Notes: a model not told the origin generated them from the sequence alone. A stretch of DNA of 64,000 bases from Fibrobacterota bacterium (GCA_023459055.1 JAEWVR010000019.1:1-64000); one strand, 5' to 3'; positions 9,301 through 18,615 are shown, numbered from the stretch's first letter. Program-made: numbers and translations.

Positions 9301-9336
9301 ACTGATAGGGACAGGTCGCGACCTGTCCCTATCGGT
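9301..9336. repeat. 30-bp perfect palindrome (copy 3 of 3), overlapping a stop codon
   Basis: Positions 9304-9333 form a perfect 30-bp palindrome around the core GGACAGGTCGCGACCTGTCC. With one G-T wobble the stem extends to 9301-9336. It overlaps the TAG stop (9329-9331) of the minus-strand lipoprotein gene, so the transcript folds at the very end of the reading frame. The core is shared with 801-823 and 5102-5146. Confidence 0.85.
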
Positions 9337-10297
9337 TTGGAACAACAATGGAAACCGGTCCTGCATTTTCGCTTATGTTATAGGCAGAATCCACGGAGTG
9401 AATAACGTACGACAGACGGATTGAAGATGGCAGATTACGGAGAGTGTCAGTAAGCAGCGTGTCTGTTGTCTTCCATTTTTTCTCGAATTGTACACTATCA
9501 CACATTCTCAATACCTCGTAGTGACGAAACTTATCGTATGTCACTTTTTTCCAGGTAAACGTAGCAACTCCCGAATTAGAATTGTAGGTATAACCAAACC
9601 CTTCCGGAGGAACAAGTTTTGGATACGGCAGAAGAACAACAGGATCTATCATTGTCGTATCAGATGACCTGACAACAACATTATTGACTATCTGTGTAAA
9701 GTAATCATCCGCTGCATAGTAAAGCAGGGTATAGGTTCCCCGTGGAATACCGGTAAACAGATATGATCCCGACTGATTTGTGATGAAATATCGGTCAAGT
9801 TCCCTGATTCTTATTTGTATAAAGGCATTCACCAGATTGTCGTTTTTTATAACTCCGGATCGGCTTACAGAACCGAGTATCGCTCCCGGAGTCTTAAGAA
9901 TCAGTGTATCCTTATGCGGCGTATTGACATTTAGAGACACACTAAACATCTTTGATAACACCGACCGTTTCCCTGCATTATCAATTGCTTCAAGCCTGTA
10001 GCGACCATCCATAAGATTTACAAATGTACATGTGCCATCACTACGGCTTTTCCCAATCCCTATCCGTTCTGCATTAGCAGGTGGAATCTGACTCTGACTC
10101 TGGCTCTCAGGAATGGAGTCTGAAACCGGGATACGCAGCAATACCACATCGGCATCTGCAACCGGATTGTAGAGTGAATCTGCAACAAATGCAGACACCT
10201 GAGGATTTCCCTGCTCGGTAGTGGGACCTGCCAATTCTTTACTACAGAAGAGCATCCCGCAAAAAAAAACAACAATACCACACCAGAGGTTATTCAT
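9329..10297 (-). CDS. Exported carboxypeptidase-regulatory-like / Fn3-like protein
   Basis: The 322-residue product begins with a hydrophobic export segment ending near Cys18. The context GMLFC is a poor lipobox, so it may be a lipoprotein or simply secreted. Two regions resemble carboxypeptidase-regulatory-like beta domains: about 30-115 (DGRYRLEAIDNAGKRS) and about 130-215 (SGSYLFTGIPRGTYTLLYYA). A fibronectin-III-like domain follows from about 225. The start overlaps the stop of the upstream TIGR02147-type regulator by 4 nt (ATGA), so the two are translationally coupled. Such pairs suggest an envelope-cytoplasm signalling or regulated-surface role, which is an inference. Confidence 0.65.
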   Translation of the reverse strand: MNNLWCGIVVFFCGMLFCSKELAGPTTEQGNPQVSAFVADSLYNPVADADVVLLRIPVSDSIPESQSQSQIPPANAERIGIGKSRSDGTCTFVNLMDGRYRLEAIDNAGKRSVLSKMFSVSLNVNTPHKDTLILKTPGAILGSVSRSGVIKNDNLVNAFIQIRIRELDRYFITNQSGSYLFTGIPRGTYTLLYYAADDYFTQIVNNVVVRSSDTTMIDPVVLLPYPKLVPPEGFGYTYNSNSGVATFTWKKVTYDKFRHYEVLRMCDSVQFEKKWKTTDTLLTDTLRNLPSSIRLSYVIHSVDSAYNISENAGPVSIVVPNR

Positions 10298-11121
10298 GCA
10301 TGCCTCGTTTTTGTCAATGGAAATAACTGGATATTACACTGCACTACCCTATCCTCAGCATTATCATTTTCCGCAATCGACATTATTTTCTTCCTGAATG
10401 CCTGAATCTCACGTTTGATCTGTTCAAATCCGTTCTGCGAGACACTCATAGTCACCCCGGAAATATCCCTCAACTCTGGTTGCGTTTTGTTAATTGACCT
10501 TATGGCAAGTTCGAGGCTTTGACGATGAAAACTTGCTAAAGCAAGTGATTTCACTTCATCACCGGCAGATACGGAAAGGGATGACACACTATACTTCCCG
10601 TTTTTATCAACTGACAGCAGCCCTAACTGTTCAAGCAGTTCAATCGCTTTACGTACCTGCTGTGGACTTACAGGCGGATCAATAAATCGGCCGATAGCAG
10701 CGTAGTCATTATCAAAGTTAAAGAGTGGAAGAAACGAACGTAATGCTGAAACATACCATTCAGAAAAATAACTGTACTGATCCAGACGAAGCCTGCTCAC
10801 ATCAGTTGCTTTACAGATTGAGCTTAGTTTTCCAAAATAATGTTCGCGGTCATCATTGGTTTTAGCCTGATTAAACAGAATCATCGTGGTAAAATAGTCA
10901 AGCTCTTTATCGGAAAGGTCCATTGCAAGACCAAGTTTTCGTCCGCTCTCATAGGAGAGATTACTCTGACCGTTCATTACCCGCAAAATATGGTCCCGGG
11001 CTTTAAACCCTGCTTTGTCAGACAACACTTTAAGTGAAAACCGGCTGTTCTGCTTCTTTTTGGACGCAAAGTAGTCTTTCAGATACTGCCGGTAATTGGT
11101 ATATGAATAAATATCACTCAT
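10294..11121 (-). CDS. TIGR02147-family regulator (Fibrobacter paralogous family)
   Basis: This 275-residue protein matches the TIGR02147/DUF4423 family, which is strongly expanded in Fibrobacter. Visible signs are the N-terminal YTNYRQYLKDYFASKK motif, a helix-turn-helix-like part with FSLKVLSDKAGF, a central LDQYSYFSEWY segment and a winged-helix-like part around VRKAIELLEQLGLL. Its length is typical. It is probably a DNA-binding regulator, although the biochemical role of the family is not established. The gene overlaps the downstream lipoprotein-like gene by 4 nt. The target could be the flanking carbohydrate enzymes. Confidence 0.85.
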   Translation of the reverse strand: MSDIYSYTNYRQYLKDYFASKKKQNSRFSLKVLSDKAGFKARDHILRVMNGQSNLSYESGRKLGLAMDLSDKELDYFTTMILFNQAKTNDDREHYFGKLSSICKATDVSRLRLDQYSYFSEWYVSALRSFLPLFNFDNDYAAIGRFIDPPVSPQQVRKAIELLEQLGLLSVDKNGKYSVSSLSVSAGDEVKSLALASFHRQSLELAIRSINKTQPELRDISGVTMSVSQNGFEQIKREIQAFRKKIMSIAENDNAEDRVVQCNIQLFPLTKTRHA

Positions 11122-11453
11122 GATTGCCTCTTATTCGTAATATATCTTTTTTATTAATTCCGCGGTGTCCAAAAATTTATCTGGTGTTGTTTATGCACAA
11201 CAGTTTTTTAAGGGTGATGTATTTAACAAAACAACATACGGTGTTTTTTTTGTAAAGGGAACAGTAACGCAGGCAAATGGTGTGATCAATAAATTTTCGC
11301 TTCGGGTGGTGCGGTGATTTGAATTTGCAGGATGTCCGTAGAACATCCTTTGCGTAATTTCTTTATTGTAATTTTGTTGGTATGGTGAAGCGGGCGAATA
11401 ATGATTCGCCCCTACAGGGGTATTACCATATCAATTACCGCAGATGCATTTGT
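11122..11453. other. Intergenic region with hairpins
   Basis: It holds a short hairpin (GGATGT at 11330-11335 with ACATCC at 11343-11348) and a second dyad, GGGCGAAT (11392-11399) with ATTCGCCC (11404-11411). The second sits 42 nt downstream of the esterase stop on the minus strand. No gene is seen. Confidence 0.55.
11392..11411. repeat. Dyad repeat with GGGCGAAT arms
   Basis: 8-bp perfect inverted repeat with loop AATG, followed by CCTACAGGGG. It resembles dispersed intergenic palindromes known from many environmental bacterial genomes. Only one copy was noticed in this window. Confidence 0.55.
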
Positions 11454-12767
11454 CTATATTGTGATATTTCGGTAAATATTACCACGGGCTGTTTTCATGA
11501 CAATGCGGTATACTGCGTTGCCGAGATTTGTGCAGTTTACATTTACCGATGACGCGTCAGGGGTGACGGTAAGAATATGCTTTCCGTTTATTGCATACAG
11601 GTCAATTGACAGAATTCTCTCAGATGCTGCGATCAGAAGTATGCTGTTGTTGACAGCAATATGAGCCGCAACGATATTTTTTTTCATCACGGAGACATCA
11701 CCTCTGACCGCAACAGCCCCACCTCCCTTGAACATCGCGTTATAGGTCACCGGGGTTGTACCCATTTTAAATGAGTGCAGTTTTGATGTAGCTATCGATT
11801 TTCCGGTTGCATCAGCCCAGTTCTGGAATGTTTCTGATGAATTAGGTTTTACCCTAACTGTTACTGTCGCCCCTGCAGGAAAACTGCCAGATACAGTCAC
11901 GAGCCCGGTGTTTGCCTTATTTGTCTGAACCGTAACCTGATAGAGTGGAGCAAGGACCGCGGCCAGTTTTCCGACATCAGTGTGACTTGACAACTCCTTA
12001 ATTCCATCAGCAACCAATCTCGCATTGACAAGAGCACCCATTTCCTGAAAATGGGTACCATCAGCATATCCATCCGGATAATTGGGATACTCACCGGGAT
12101 CAAGCCCCATAAACTGAAAACTTGTACAGTATGCCTGGCCAACTGTTTTCATAAACGCAGCGGACTTCTTTTCGAGATCGATAAGAGGAACCTTAAGTTC
12201 ATTAGCGACATTAATCATTGCACCCCGGTAGTCTGCACCTTTTTCTTTTTCTGTAAAAACTTCACGAAGCGTTGTACCATTCCAGGTATTCATATTCATT
12301 GGTGTAACAAATACCGGTATCGCCCCCTTCGCTCTTGATTCGGTGACATATTTTTTCAGATAACTTTTATAAAGTGTTGTATCGGCATACCGTTCATCTT
12401 TGGTATAATCACGATCATTATGCCCAAACTGAATCAGTACAAAGTCCCCGTTTTTTATCTCCCCGAGGAGAGTAGTCCATCTCCCCTCAACATAAAAACT
12501 TTTCGTACTGCGTCCGCCGATTGCCGCATTGTTAATTGTCACTGTACCGCTCTTAAAGAACAGTCCAAACACCTGCCCCCAACCGGCCCATGGATATTTA
12601 TTTTCAGCATAATTACAGACCGTTGAATCACCGATAATATGAATCGTATATGAAGCAGTCTGCGCAACAATCAGTGTAACAAGACAAAGGAGTAAGATTG
12701 ACAAAGCAAAGATTCTTGCGTGTACACTGTTTCTTTTTGATTGGCTTGTACCTTGATATCTTCTCAT
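11454..12767 (-). CDS. Secreted SGNH rhamnogalacturonan-acetylesterase-like enzyme
   Basis: This 437-residue exported esterase resembles rhamnogalacturonan acetylesterase (CE12 family), which removes acetyl groups from pectin. A long basic N terminus precedes a signal segment ending near IVAQ. The SGNH blocks are visible: GDST (Ser48), GGRS (Gly), GHND (Asn117) and DGTHF (Asp236, His239). Residues about 280-350 resemble a bacterial B-repeat-like domain (VSGSFPAGATVTVRVKP). The C terminus (ILSIDLYAINGKHILTV...RNITI) is a sorting-like beta domain. It lies 60 nt downstream of another carbohydrate esterase gene on the same strand, so the two probably form an operon. Confidence 0.85.
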   Translation of the reverse strand: MRRYQGTSQSKRNSVHARIFALSILLLCLVTLIVAQTASYTIHIIGDSTVCNYAENKYPWAGWGQVFGLFFKSGTVTINNAAIGGRSTKSFYVEGRWTTLLGEIKNGDFVLIQFGHNDRDYTKDERYADTTLYKSYLKKYVTESRAKGAIPVFVTPMNMNTWNGTTLREVFTEKEKGADYRGAMINVANELKVPLIDLEKKSAAFMKTVGQAYCTSFQFMGLDPGEYPNYPDGYADGTHFQEMGALVNARLVADGIKELSSHTDVGKLAAVLAPLYQVTVQTNKANTGLVTVSGSFPAGATVTVRVKPNSSETFQNWADATGKSIATSKLHSFKMGTTPVTYNAMFKGGGAVAVRGDVSVMKKNIVAAHIAVNNSILLIAASERILSIDLYAINGKHILTVTPDASSVNVNCTNLGNAVYRIVMKTARGNIYRNITI

Positions 12768-12827
12768 ATATGTTTTATCCTGACGTTGTTTTTCCTAATG
12801 TATTATTGTATTACAAACAAAAGCCTG

Positions 12828-14420
12828 TTATTTATTTGTCAATTTCACAGGTGCTATTACTGTATTCACTAACCTTTTTGTTGCATCAAGGTGAACACCG
12901 GCAACATTCATATTGTTAATTTGCCTCCCGAGCAAATTAACCGCACTGTTCTGCAACGTTATCGTTTCTGCCTTATGTATCATTGGTTTATTAACAATTG
13001 AAACTGGAAGCTGATTACCTTCAGTGGTAAAAGGTGATGCCGGCTGGCCCTCTTTATTATACAGATTTGTCACCGGATTGCTTGCGTATGCATACCGGAC
13101 ATATTTTGGAGTAGTAACATTTGTACAGGTCAAATTAATTACATCACCTGCGATCTCTGCTGTTGTTGCCCAGTACCATTTTTTATCACTACCGGCAACA
13201 GCAAATGAGACCGGTGCCTTGTTATCGTTTGTCACAAGCCCGCTGCCGCAATTTCTGAATTTAATACTTATTTTGTTACCGTTAATGCTCATTGATTCGT
13301 ACATTGGACCAGAGTAGACAAGTGATTTTTCTTCATAATCAAGCGCCCGCGGGATCAGCGACAGTCGTTGTCCGACAAGCTGTTTATTACTAAAATGTAA
13401 AGAATCACCCGATCCCAATGCATCAATAGCCACCACCATACCGGTATTTGGAAGTGCAAGTCCAAGCCGCTGACCTTCCCGGATCACCATATCGGTTGCA
13501 GTTTCACCGGGAGTAGTCTGTTTTGCTCCATACCCGTTTGCAAGCTGCACATAATAGAACGGAAAATCCCCGATTCCCCATACTTTTCTCCATCCGTTAA
13601 TAAGCAGTTTAAACCGTTCTTCATAGTAAACCTGCTGACCGCTGGTACGATCATTTTCACCCTGCATCAGGATTGTTCCTCTCATGGCACAACCGGCAAT
13701 CGGAGCAATCCATGCTTTATACATTGATGAAGGCTCCGTTGAGGCATCCTGTGTGGCCATCTGCGGATTTGCAGCCGCAGTTTCGGTGTCAATCCAGGAT
13801 GCAATTTTTGTTCCACCTACTGCTGAAACAATAAGACCAACGGGCACATTACTTCCGAGCCTGCTCTGAATCTCTTTACCAAAAAAGAATCCGAGACAGG
13901 ACAACGCGCCATTATTTCCACTGCTGGTACAGGTTTTCCAGACATTGGTCGTTGTGTATCCGTCCTTGTTGGCACTGCTTTGCCTCATTGTATAGTAACG
14001 CAATTTCGGATTGTTGTAGCTGTTCTGAATACTGTTATAGTGGGGATAGTAGCTAAGACGGGTATCCATGTTGGATTGACCGGCACAGTGCCAGACTTCC
14101 CCCATGTAAACATCGGTAATGGTGATTGTATTGGTACCTTTAATAGTCATTGTGAACGGACCGCCCTCAATCATCGGATCAAGAATGACTTTCCATTTAC
14201 CATTTGATCCGGTTGTCGCCGTTTTAGTCTGTCCGTTAAAAGTGACCGTAACACTCTCTCCATTGGATGCAGAACCCCAGATTGGAACTTTCGTATTACG
14301 CTGAAGTACCATTGAGTTAGAAAACAGCGTTGTCACACTTACATTTGCGGATACAGTAGCGATCGACAAGGCAAGTAACAGGACAATCAACAAATAACAT
14401 GAGAAAACACTTCTGTGCAT
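12828..14420 (-). CDS. Secreted sialate-O-acetylesterase-like carbohydrate esterase
   Basis: The 530-residue protein belongs to the SGNH sialate-O-acetylesterase-like family, which includes plant-polysaccharide deacetylases. A signal peptide ends near VSAN (about residue 26). An immunoglobulin-like N-terminal region follows (VPIWGSASNGESVTVTFNG). The nucleophile block AGQSNM places Ser at 116. A later GDSLHFSNKQLVGQRL segment supplies the catalytic His, where family members more often have DxHP. There is an AAGGGG ribosome site before the ATG. It is the first gene of a likely two-gene operon with the CE12-like esterase. A xylan or pectin ester substrate is more likely here than sialic acid. 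Confidence 0.82.
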   Translation of the reverse strand: MHRSVFSCYLLIVLLLALSIATVSANVSVTTLFSNSMVLQRNTKVPIWGSASNGESVTVTFNGQTKTATTGSNGKWKVILDPMIEGGPFTMTIKGTNTITITDVYMGEVWHCAGQSNMDTRLSYYPHYNSIQNSYNNPKLRYYTMRQSSANKDGYTTTNVWKTCTSSGNNGALSCLGFFFGKEIQSRLGSNVPVGLIVSAVGGTKIASWIDTETAAANPQMATQDASTEPSSMYKAWIAPIAGCAMRGTILMQGENDRTSGQQVYYEERFKLLINGWRKVWGIGDFPFYYVQLANGYGAKQTTPGETATDMVIREGQRLGLALPNTGMVVAIDALGSGDSLHFSNKQLVGQRLSLIPRALDYEEKSLVYSGPMYESMSINGNKISIKFRNCGSGLVTNDNKAPVSFAVAGSDKKWYWATTAEIAGDVINLTCTNVTTPKYVRYAYASNPVTNLYNKEGQPASPFTTEGNQLPVSIVNKPMIHKAETITLQNSAVNLLGRQINNMNVAGVHLDATKRLVNTVIAPVKLTNK

Positions 14421-14768
14421 AGATACCCCTTAATGTATCCGGATTGACTACTTACTGCAACGAAACCGATTTTCATACATCTTTCAGTTTGCATTATACA
14501 ATATAAGGAATACTTCCGGATTGGGCAACTGCCGCTGTTGATCTATTGTGTACCATTTCAAGTCAACAGTTTGTTTTATTGTATGGAAGTTTATGATAAA
14601 GCTTTGATTTAAAGCTCGTTATACTTAGAAATCGACCCCCTGTTATTACAAAAAATAATTTTCCTTAAATAAATACTTGTGGCGTTACTTGTCGCTATCT
14701 ATATTAAGAGTCCTACATAATAATCCTCATGCAAGGTCCTCTTGCAGACAATTTGGGTGAAGCGGAAG

Positions 14769-14802
14769 GCGTCAGGTTGAAAAACCTGGCGCTTATTTTT
14801 TT
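14769..14802 (+). terminator. Rho-independent terminator without an upstream gene
   Basis: GCGTCAGGTT (14769-14778) pairs with AACCTGGCGC (14783-14792) around a GAAA loop, with one G-T wobble, then TTATTTTTTT. The only plus-strand sequence it could end is the short non-coding stretch before it, which suggests a small RNA or an attenuator for the gene at 14925. Confidence 0.75.
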
Positions 14803-14845
14803 ATAAGGATATTCAGGATAGTTTTCCGACGATGTAATCATGTAA

Positions 14846-14894
14846 TTACCGATACCATCGGAACCTGAGATCCTGTGAGGATGATTATCGGTAA
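14846..14894 (+). promoter_or_regulatory. Nested hairpin in the 5' leader of the radical SAM gene
   Basis: TTACCGATA (14846-14854) pairs with TATCGGTAA (14886-14894) and encloses a second hairpin, ATCCT-GTG-AGGAT (14870-14882). It ends 30 nt before the start codon. It could be a cis-regulatory RNA; no known riboswitch class is recognised. Confidence 0.4.
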
Positions 14895-14924
14895 CGTAGC
14901 AACAGTTTAATGAAAGATAATTGA

Positions 14925-15794
14925 ATGCATTACGAAGGAATGGTGATCAGACCGCCATCAGAGGCTGACAGCATTTTATTACAGGTAACTACCGGCTGTT
15001 CACATAATAAATGTACCTTTTGCGGCGTGTACCGCGATAAGCCCTTTACCATTAAGGATCGTTCGATCATTCAGTCTGATCTTGACTACGCGTCATGTCA
15101 CTTTGCCACTAACAGCAACATGTTTCTTTGTGATGGTGATGCGCTGATTATTCCTCAGAAACAGCTTCTTGACATCTTTAAAATGATTCGTGCAACGTGC
15201 CCGAATGTGCAGCGGATCGGCAGTTATGCGAATGCAAAGAGCCTTTCGCGGAAAACCGTTGATGAACTGAAAGAACTTCGGGAGCTGGGGCTGCGGATTG
15301 TGCATCTCGGACTGGAATCCGGTGATGATATTACCTTGTCAAAAATTAACAAGTGGGGTACATCGGAAGTAATAATCAGGGAGTGTGCCAAAGCACAGGA
15401 GGCAGGAATCAACCTCTTTATTACCGTACTTCTTGGCATTGCAGGTAGTGACCGGTCTGAAATTCATGCGCAAAAAACCGGTGAAGTGCTTAGTACGATT
15501 AATCCGAATTATGTGGGAGCATTAAGTTATATACCAGTCGAGCATACTCCCCTTGAGAAAGAGATTCAGGATGGTACATTTTCATTACTGTCACCGGATG
15601 AAATTCTTCAGGAGTTACGTACAATGATTTCCTGTACAACCATGACACGCGGCTATTTCTATGCGAATCATGCATCAAATTATCTTCCACTAAGGATAAG
15701 ATTCCCAAAAGATAAAGCATCAGCGCTTGCGACAATTGACAAAGCACTCAACGGAACAATACCCCTGACTCCGGAATGGATGCGGGGTCTTTGA
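14925..15794 (+). CDS. Radical SAM protein (CX4CX2C type)
   Basis: This 289-residue radical SAM enzyme has an unusual cluster motif with one extra residue: Cys25, Cys30 and Cys33 in CSHNKCTFC. Further family features are the CDGDALI segment in place of the usual glycine-rich SAM motif, an IGSYANAKSL strand and HLGLESGDDITL. The architecture resembles uncharacterised Elp3/YgiQ-like radical SAM proteins that often lack an accessory domain. The substrate is unknown. It stands alone on the plus strand behind a structured leader, so it may be regulated separately. Confidence 0.75.
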   Translation: MHYEGMVIRPPSEADSILLQVTTGCSHNKCTFCGVYRDKPFTIKDRSIIQSDLDYASCHFATNSNMFLCDGDALIIPQKQLLDIFKMIRATCPNVQRIGSYANAKSLSRKTVDELKELRELGLRIVHLGLESGDDITLSKINKWGTSEVIIRECAKAQEAGINLFITVLLGIAGSDRSEIHAQKTGEVLSTINPNYVGALSYIPVEHTPLEKEIQDGTFSLLSPDEILQELRTMISCTTMTRGYFYANHASNYLPLRIRFPKDKASALATIDKALNGTIPLTPEWMRGL

Positions 15795-15800
15795 AAGAAT

Positions 15801-15830
15801 AAAAAAAAGGCAGACTTGAAAAAGTCTGCC
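15801..15830 (-). terminator. Terminator for the VWA/Calx-beta gene
   Basis: GGCAGACTT (15809-15817) and AAGTCTGCC (15822-15830) form a 9-bp stem with a 4-nt loop. On the minus strand it is followed by eight T residues, so it ends the gene that stops at 15907. It lies just behind the convergent radical SAM gene and may also slow that transcript. Confidence 0.85.
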
Positions 15831-15906
15831 TGTAAATCCCCCCCATATCGTTGACTCAGGATTTAAATCGTACCGGTTGCACGCGCCCCACCAGCGTTCA
15901 AAACGG

Positions 15907-18327
15907 CTATTCCCTGACGCCAACCTTAATGGATTTCATTTTCTCACCTTCAACAAAAACTCTCAATAAGTACATTCCGGCACCGACTTTACGGTTGTTT
16001 AAATTGGTTCCATCCCAGAATGCACCATAGTCGCCATTTCTCCTGTCAATTTCACCAACTTCAAACTTTTTGATGACATTCCCGAGGGCATCATACAAAA
16101 TTGCCTTTCCGGTAACCGGTCCTTCTTTGTGTCCTGTTGTTTTAACCGCAAGAATTGTTCCGCTGGTGCTTCCATTAAAATTTGGTAAATTCGTTAAATT
16201 TTTATATGTTGTAGTCTTCCTAAAACTTTCCGGCAGCGATTCCAACTGTTGCTGTATCGGTACAGTTCTGGAGACAGGGTTCAGCAATACCGTTATATCA
16301 ATGGTATCCTCTTTTATTATTAAATCTTTTATTACAACAACAGCAGAATCGGTACCGTTAATTGCATATCTGATAATTCTGTTGTTCTTTTGAGTCAGGA
16401 GCTTAAGAACGACCGTTTCATCACCTTCCTGAGCAGGATCAGTAACCGGTTTAATCAAAATAGTCTCTGATGAAACACCCTGAGCAAATTTGATGGAATC
16501 GTATGGTTTGTCGGCTTGATAATCTGTACCTCCTGATGCAGTACCCTGGAAGGTATAGTAGACCGTAAGATCACCGAGCTCCGGGTTGTTTCGTGTAATT
16601 TGAAAAGATCCATTATCCGGTCCTTCTTCTGCGGCCTCTCTGTCAGGCGCAGTAATTGACACGTGATACAAACTTTTTATTACAACAACAGCAGAATCAG
16701 TACCGTTAATTGCATATCTGATATTTCTGCCGTTCTTTTGAGTCAGGAGCTTAATAACGACCGTTTCATCACCTTCTTCAATGGCATCAGTAACCGGAGT
16801 AATCGTAATAGTCTCTGATGCAACGCCGGGAACAAATTTGACAGAATCGTACAAATTGTCGGAAGTATAATCAGTACCCCTTGTAGCTGTACCCAGCACG
16901 GCATAGTAAACAGTCAGATCTCCAAGTCCGGGATTGGTTCTGGTTATCTGAAAAGACCCATTATCCGGCCCGGCTTCAGCGGCATCCCTGTCAGGTGCAG
17001 TAATTGACACATTATAAAGAATTGTATCACGACAATCGAGCACTACATTCGGACTCATTTCTCTGGCATCAGTTCTAATAATATCAAAAACTGATTTAAC
17101 CGTAGTATCACGAAGAACTTTAGTTGAATCAGCAACCTTAACCTGATATTGAATTTCCATTTCAACATGAGTGATGCTGTCTTTTAAAATGATTGGATCA
17201 ACAATAAAGGTACTATCGGTGACATTATAGTTCGAATATGTTTTATTATTCAGCTTGAGTGATGATGGTTCCTTTTTTAGACTTGCAATAATGGGTTTTA
17301 AAGCCTGGCTCATCAGTACTGACAGAAGAGAGTCATAGGATGCATTCATCGAATAGTATGCACTTAAAGGGTTACTTTTTGAATATGCGTTGTTTTTTAT
17401 ATTAGTAGTCATAGTGGCTATACTTGGCGGCACGTCGGGATCACTTGGATCAGTAAAAAACACTGTAAACGTAGTCGGCATCCCCACTCCGTTTTCAAAG
17501 TCATTAGCCGTTCTCGGCCAGTTATTTCTACTCGATTCGCCATCAGAAAGAAATATCACAAACTGGCCATCAGGTCCATTTTTCGCTTTCTTCATTGCAT
17601 AGGTAGTAGCATCAAAAGCCACATTAATATTTGTACCACTCTCATTTGTAAAACCCGGTGTGTATTGCATAACTGTAGTTTCATAACTGCCTCCAGCCAT
17701 GCCTCCAGTTATAGTATCTTTTTCGGTTAAAAGCATTTTTTTTAAGAGGTCAATCGCTGTCACTCCATCCTGTAACGTTGAGTCGAGGCGTAAAAGTGGT
17801 ATATATGCTTGATTTTTATATACATCCTTGGAAGGAGCACCAGGAGTTTGGGTGAAAGGATATTGGGTATAATATTCATCTGGAAATGCTGTAAAATTGG
17901 AATTGTCCCGTGCATCGAAGTACAGATAATCCCGGAATACTGTTAACCCGATATCAGCATCAGGAAACTGCTTATAAATTGTATCAAGCAGTGCAGAAAC
18001 CACTTTAAATCGCACTCCGCCACTATCTCGAGGATTGGGATTATTTGAAGATCCCATCATACTGGTTGAATTATCAATAATAAACATGATTGATGGTGCC
18101 TTGTAAGTTGTGCCAATATCCTCATCGGGAAGGGCTGGCATACAGACTTTAAAATCAGATGAAACAGTAGTTACATTTCGGGGAACATAGACAGCCTTCC
18201 CGTTATACTCCTCCGGACACGCAGTCAATTTCATTGAACAGGTTTGATCTGCACTCAATACATTACTATATAGCCCGGCGAGAACCAAAGACGCTATCAA
18301 CGGAAAAAACGACTTTCCATGTTTCAT
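15907..18327 (-). CDS. Surface VWA protein with two Calx-beta domains
   Basis: The 806-residue protein has a signal peptide ending near VLSA (about residue 26). The von Willebrand A domain (about 78-340) has the metal-binding DxSxS motif (Asp85, Ser87, Ser89), typical of adhesion modules. Two Calx-beta repeats follow (about 440-550 and 555-665), each starting VSITAPDR and containing GSFQITR, GTDY and EEGDETVV or QEGDETVV. The C terminus (GAFWDGTNLNNRKVGAGMY) is FlgD-Ig-like and acts as a sorting or anchoring domain in related bacteria. AAAGGGG precedes the ATG. The likely role is calcium-dependent adhesion; this is inferred from domains only. Confidence 0.82.
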   Translation of the reverse strand: MKHGKSFFPLIASLVLAGLYSNVLSADQTCSMKLTACPEEYNGKAVYVPRNVTTVSSDFKVCMPALPDEDIGTTYKAPSIMFIIDNSTSMMGSSNNPNPRDSGGVRFKVVSALLDTIYKQFPDADIGLTVFRDYLYFDARDNSNFTAFPDEYYTQYPFTQTPGAPSKDVYKNQAYIPLLRLDSTLQDGVTAIDLLKKMLLTEKDTITGGMAGGSYETTVMQYTPGFTNESGTNINVAFDATTYAMKKAKNGPDGQFVIFLSDGESSRNNWPRTANDFENGVGMPTTFTVFFTDPSDPDVPPSIATMTTNIKNNAYSKSNPLSAYYSMNASYDSLLSVLMSQALKPIIASLKKEPSSLKLNNKTYSNYNVTDSTFIVDPIILKDSITHVEMEIQYQVKVADSTKVLRDTTVKSVFDIIRTDAREMSPNVVLDCRDTILYNVSITAPDRDAAEAGPDNGSFQITRTNPGLGDLTVYYAVLGTATRGTDYTSDNLYDSVKFVPGVASETITITPVTDAIEEGDETVVIKLLTQKNGRNIRYAINGTDSAVVVIKSLYHVSITAPDREAAEEGPDNGSFQITRNNPELGDLTVYYTFQGTASGGTDYQADKPYDSIKFAQGVSSETILIKPVTDPAQEGDETVVLKLLTQKNNRIIRYAINGTDSAVVVIKDLIIKEDTIDITVLLNPVSRTVPIQQQLESLPESFRKTTTYKNLTNLPNFNGSTSGTILAVKTTGHKEGPVTGKAILYDALGNVIKKFEVGEIDRRNGDYGAFWDGTNLNNRKVGAGMYLLRVFVEGEKMKSIKVGVRE

Positions 18328-18609
18328 TATAATACCCCTTTAATCACCTGAAAAAGATAAACCATTCCCCTCACACACATGGTAATATATCTGCATTTTG
18401 TATCTATTTCAACCAATTGCGTAGAATTTACTGGATTTTTTAAAAATTTCATTCTCTTTGGAGAATGAAACCATGGATTTTAGCTTGCCAGACAAAGGAT
18501 AAGACAATATAATTAAACTATTTCTCTTAAAAGCACTTTGATGTTCAACCCGAATCCTGATTAAATTTAATGATATGAGATCCTTGAAGTCCTTCAACCA
18601 ATCTGATAA

Positions 18610-18615
18610 TATAAT
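18610..18615 (+). promoter_or_regulatory. Candidate -10 box of the chemosensory operon
   Basis: A perfect TATAAT lies 30 nt before the first start codon. A TTGAAG-like -35 is 20 nt upstream, which is longer than the usual spacing, so the assignment is tentative. The preceding 18328-18600 stretch holds no supported gene. Confidence 0.4.

Larger units (their letters stand above)
14421..14924. other. Divergent intergenic region with structured segments
   Basis: The region separates the minus-strand esterases from the plus-strand radical SAM gene. It contains a T-run terminator (14769-14802) preceded by a small hairpin GCAAG/CTTGC (about 14729-14743), and a nested hairpin in the leader of the radical SAM gene. 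No open frame precedes the terminator on the plus strand, so a short non-coding transcript between about 14700 and 14803 is possible. Confidence 0.45.

Noticed and set aside
14700..14803. Possible small SRP RNA
   Set aside because: CCTCTTGCAG and GGGTGAA recall SRP RNA, but the conserved apical GGAA loop with AGCAGC on the 3' side is missing; only a generic terminator hairpin follows.
18409..18597. 62-codon minus-strand frame before the Che operon
   Set aside because: No ribosome site and no family features; it overlaps the likely promoter region.
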